This document shows, piece after piece, positions 63,691 to 64,000 of a stretch of DNA of 64,000 nt; within the stretch, counting starts at the first letter, position 1, and each line of letters starts with the position of its first letter. The DNA is taken from assembly GCA_951640165.1 (NCBI GenBank), contig OX621257.1:12597201-12661200 (forward strand), written 5' to 3'. Below the pieces are notes generated by a model. That model had not been told where the DNA came from. It made no database searches and saw nothing but the letters and a program-made list of their open reading frames with translations. The DNA is from Pseudoips prasinana (Eukaryota; Arthropoda; Insecta; Lepidoptera; Nolidae). The position numbers were made by a program, and so were the translations under genes.

Positions 63691-64000
63691 TATTGAAGTA
63701 TACTTCACAAAAAAATCAATAAAACATCAGCGGAAAGGAAAAATTTGAAACTCATACCCTCATATTAGTAGAGGGTATGAGTTTGTATAAAATTAATAGA
63801 ATTGTACGGTGTTCGATCTAAAGAGGTGAGACTATTCGGTATTTTACTGTTGTGTGCATTAATCGTATAGTGTTCAACAACTATAACAACTATCAAAATA
63901 TTTGCAGTGTGAAAAAATACTTTTGTAAATTACCCTTTTTGGAGAGCGTTATTTTACAGCAAAGTAGTGTTACTACAATTTTTAATATATTTTAAAAATA

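Larger units (their letters stand above)
61639..64000 (-). other. Intron of the GPCR gene (continues past the window)
   Basis: Sequence 5' of the last exon on the minus strand. No further receptor exon (TM1-TM6) found to the window edge. It contains a LINE C-terminal fragment, SINE S4 and SINE S1 pieces, otherwise AT-rich. Confidence 0.55.

Overview
The window looks like a repeat-choked stretch of a lepidopteran (moth or butterfly) nuclear genome. That call rests on the spectrum of repeats: tRNA-headed SINEs, short Helitron-like elements ending in a GC hairpin plus CTAG, an RTE-type LINE with a (TGATGA)n tail, Jockey-like LINEs, Penelope-like elements and TA-flanked palindromic MITEs. Only one piece of a host gene is recognisable: a terminal exon on the minus strand at about 61331-61638. 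It encodes the seventh transmembrane helix and cytoplasmic tail of an aminergic GPCR, best matching the D1-like dopamine receptor Dop1R1. The rest of that gene lies upstream (above 61638) and mostly or wholly outside the window.

Layout. 0-9.6 kb: a mosaic of SINEs (several tRNA-derived families sharing one 3' tail), Helitron-like repeats in both orientations, foldbacks and RTE tails. 9.66-12.6 kb: a 5'-truncated, mutated LINE (endonuclease + RT) on the minus strand. 13-16.2 kb: SINEs, a (TA)n tract and a second related LINE fragment inserted inside a SINE. 16.8-19.7 kb: a degenerate RTE-clade LINE (minus). 19.9-22.6 kb: LINE 3' ends and a 5'-truncated Jockey-like RT with an open 385-codon frame (plus). 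23.9-25.8 kb: a long Helitron-like element with internal ~135-bp repeats. 28.0-28.8 kb: a three-level nest, with a PIF/Harbinger derivative in a Helitron-like repeat in a SINE. 29-32.5 kb: AT-rich sequence without recognisable genes. 32.5-33.4 kb: a LINE fragment.

33.4-44.8 kb is the most interesting region. A decayed autonomous Helitron (Rep HUH nuclease + PIF1-like helicase, minus strand) is split by foreign DNA, and within that foreign DNA sits a head-to-tail Penelope-like element (PLE) array at 37100-42977. The array holds one 5'-truncated copy and two full 2713-bp units, each with an intact ~809-codon RT plus GIY-YIG endonuclease frame. The two proteins differ at one residue, the array is flanked by a 12-bp target-site duplication, and each unit carries a hammerhead-ribozyme-like motif. 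It looks recent and possibly active.

44.8-61 kb: AT-rich sequence with Helitron-like pairs, a cluster of palindromic TA-flanked MITEs, SINEs, RTE tails and another frameshifted LINE (56.6-58.6 kb). 61.3-64 kb: the GPCR exon and an upstream intron carrying SINE and LINE debris. No functional rRNA or tRNA gene, CRISPR array, operon or prokaryotic feature is visible.
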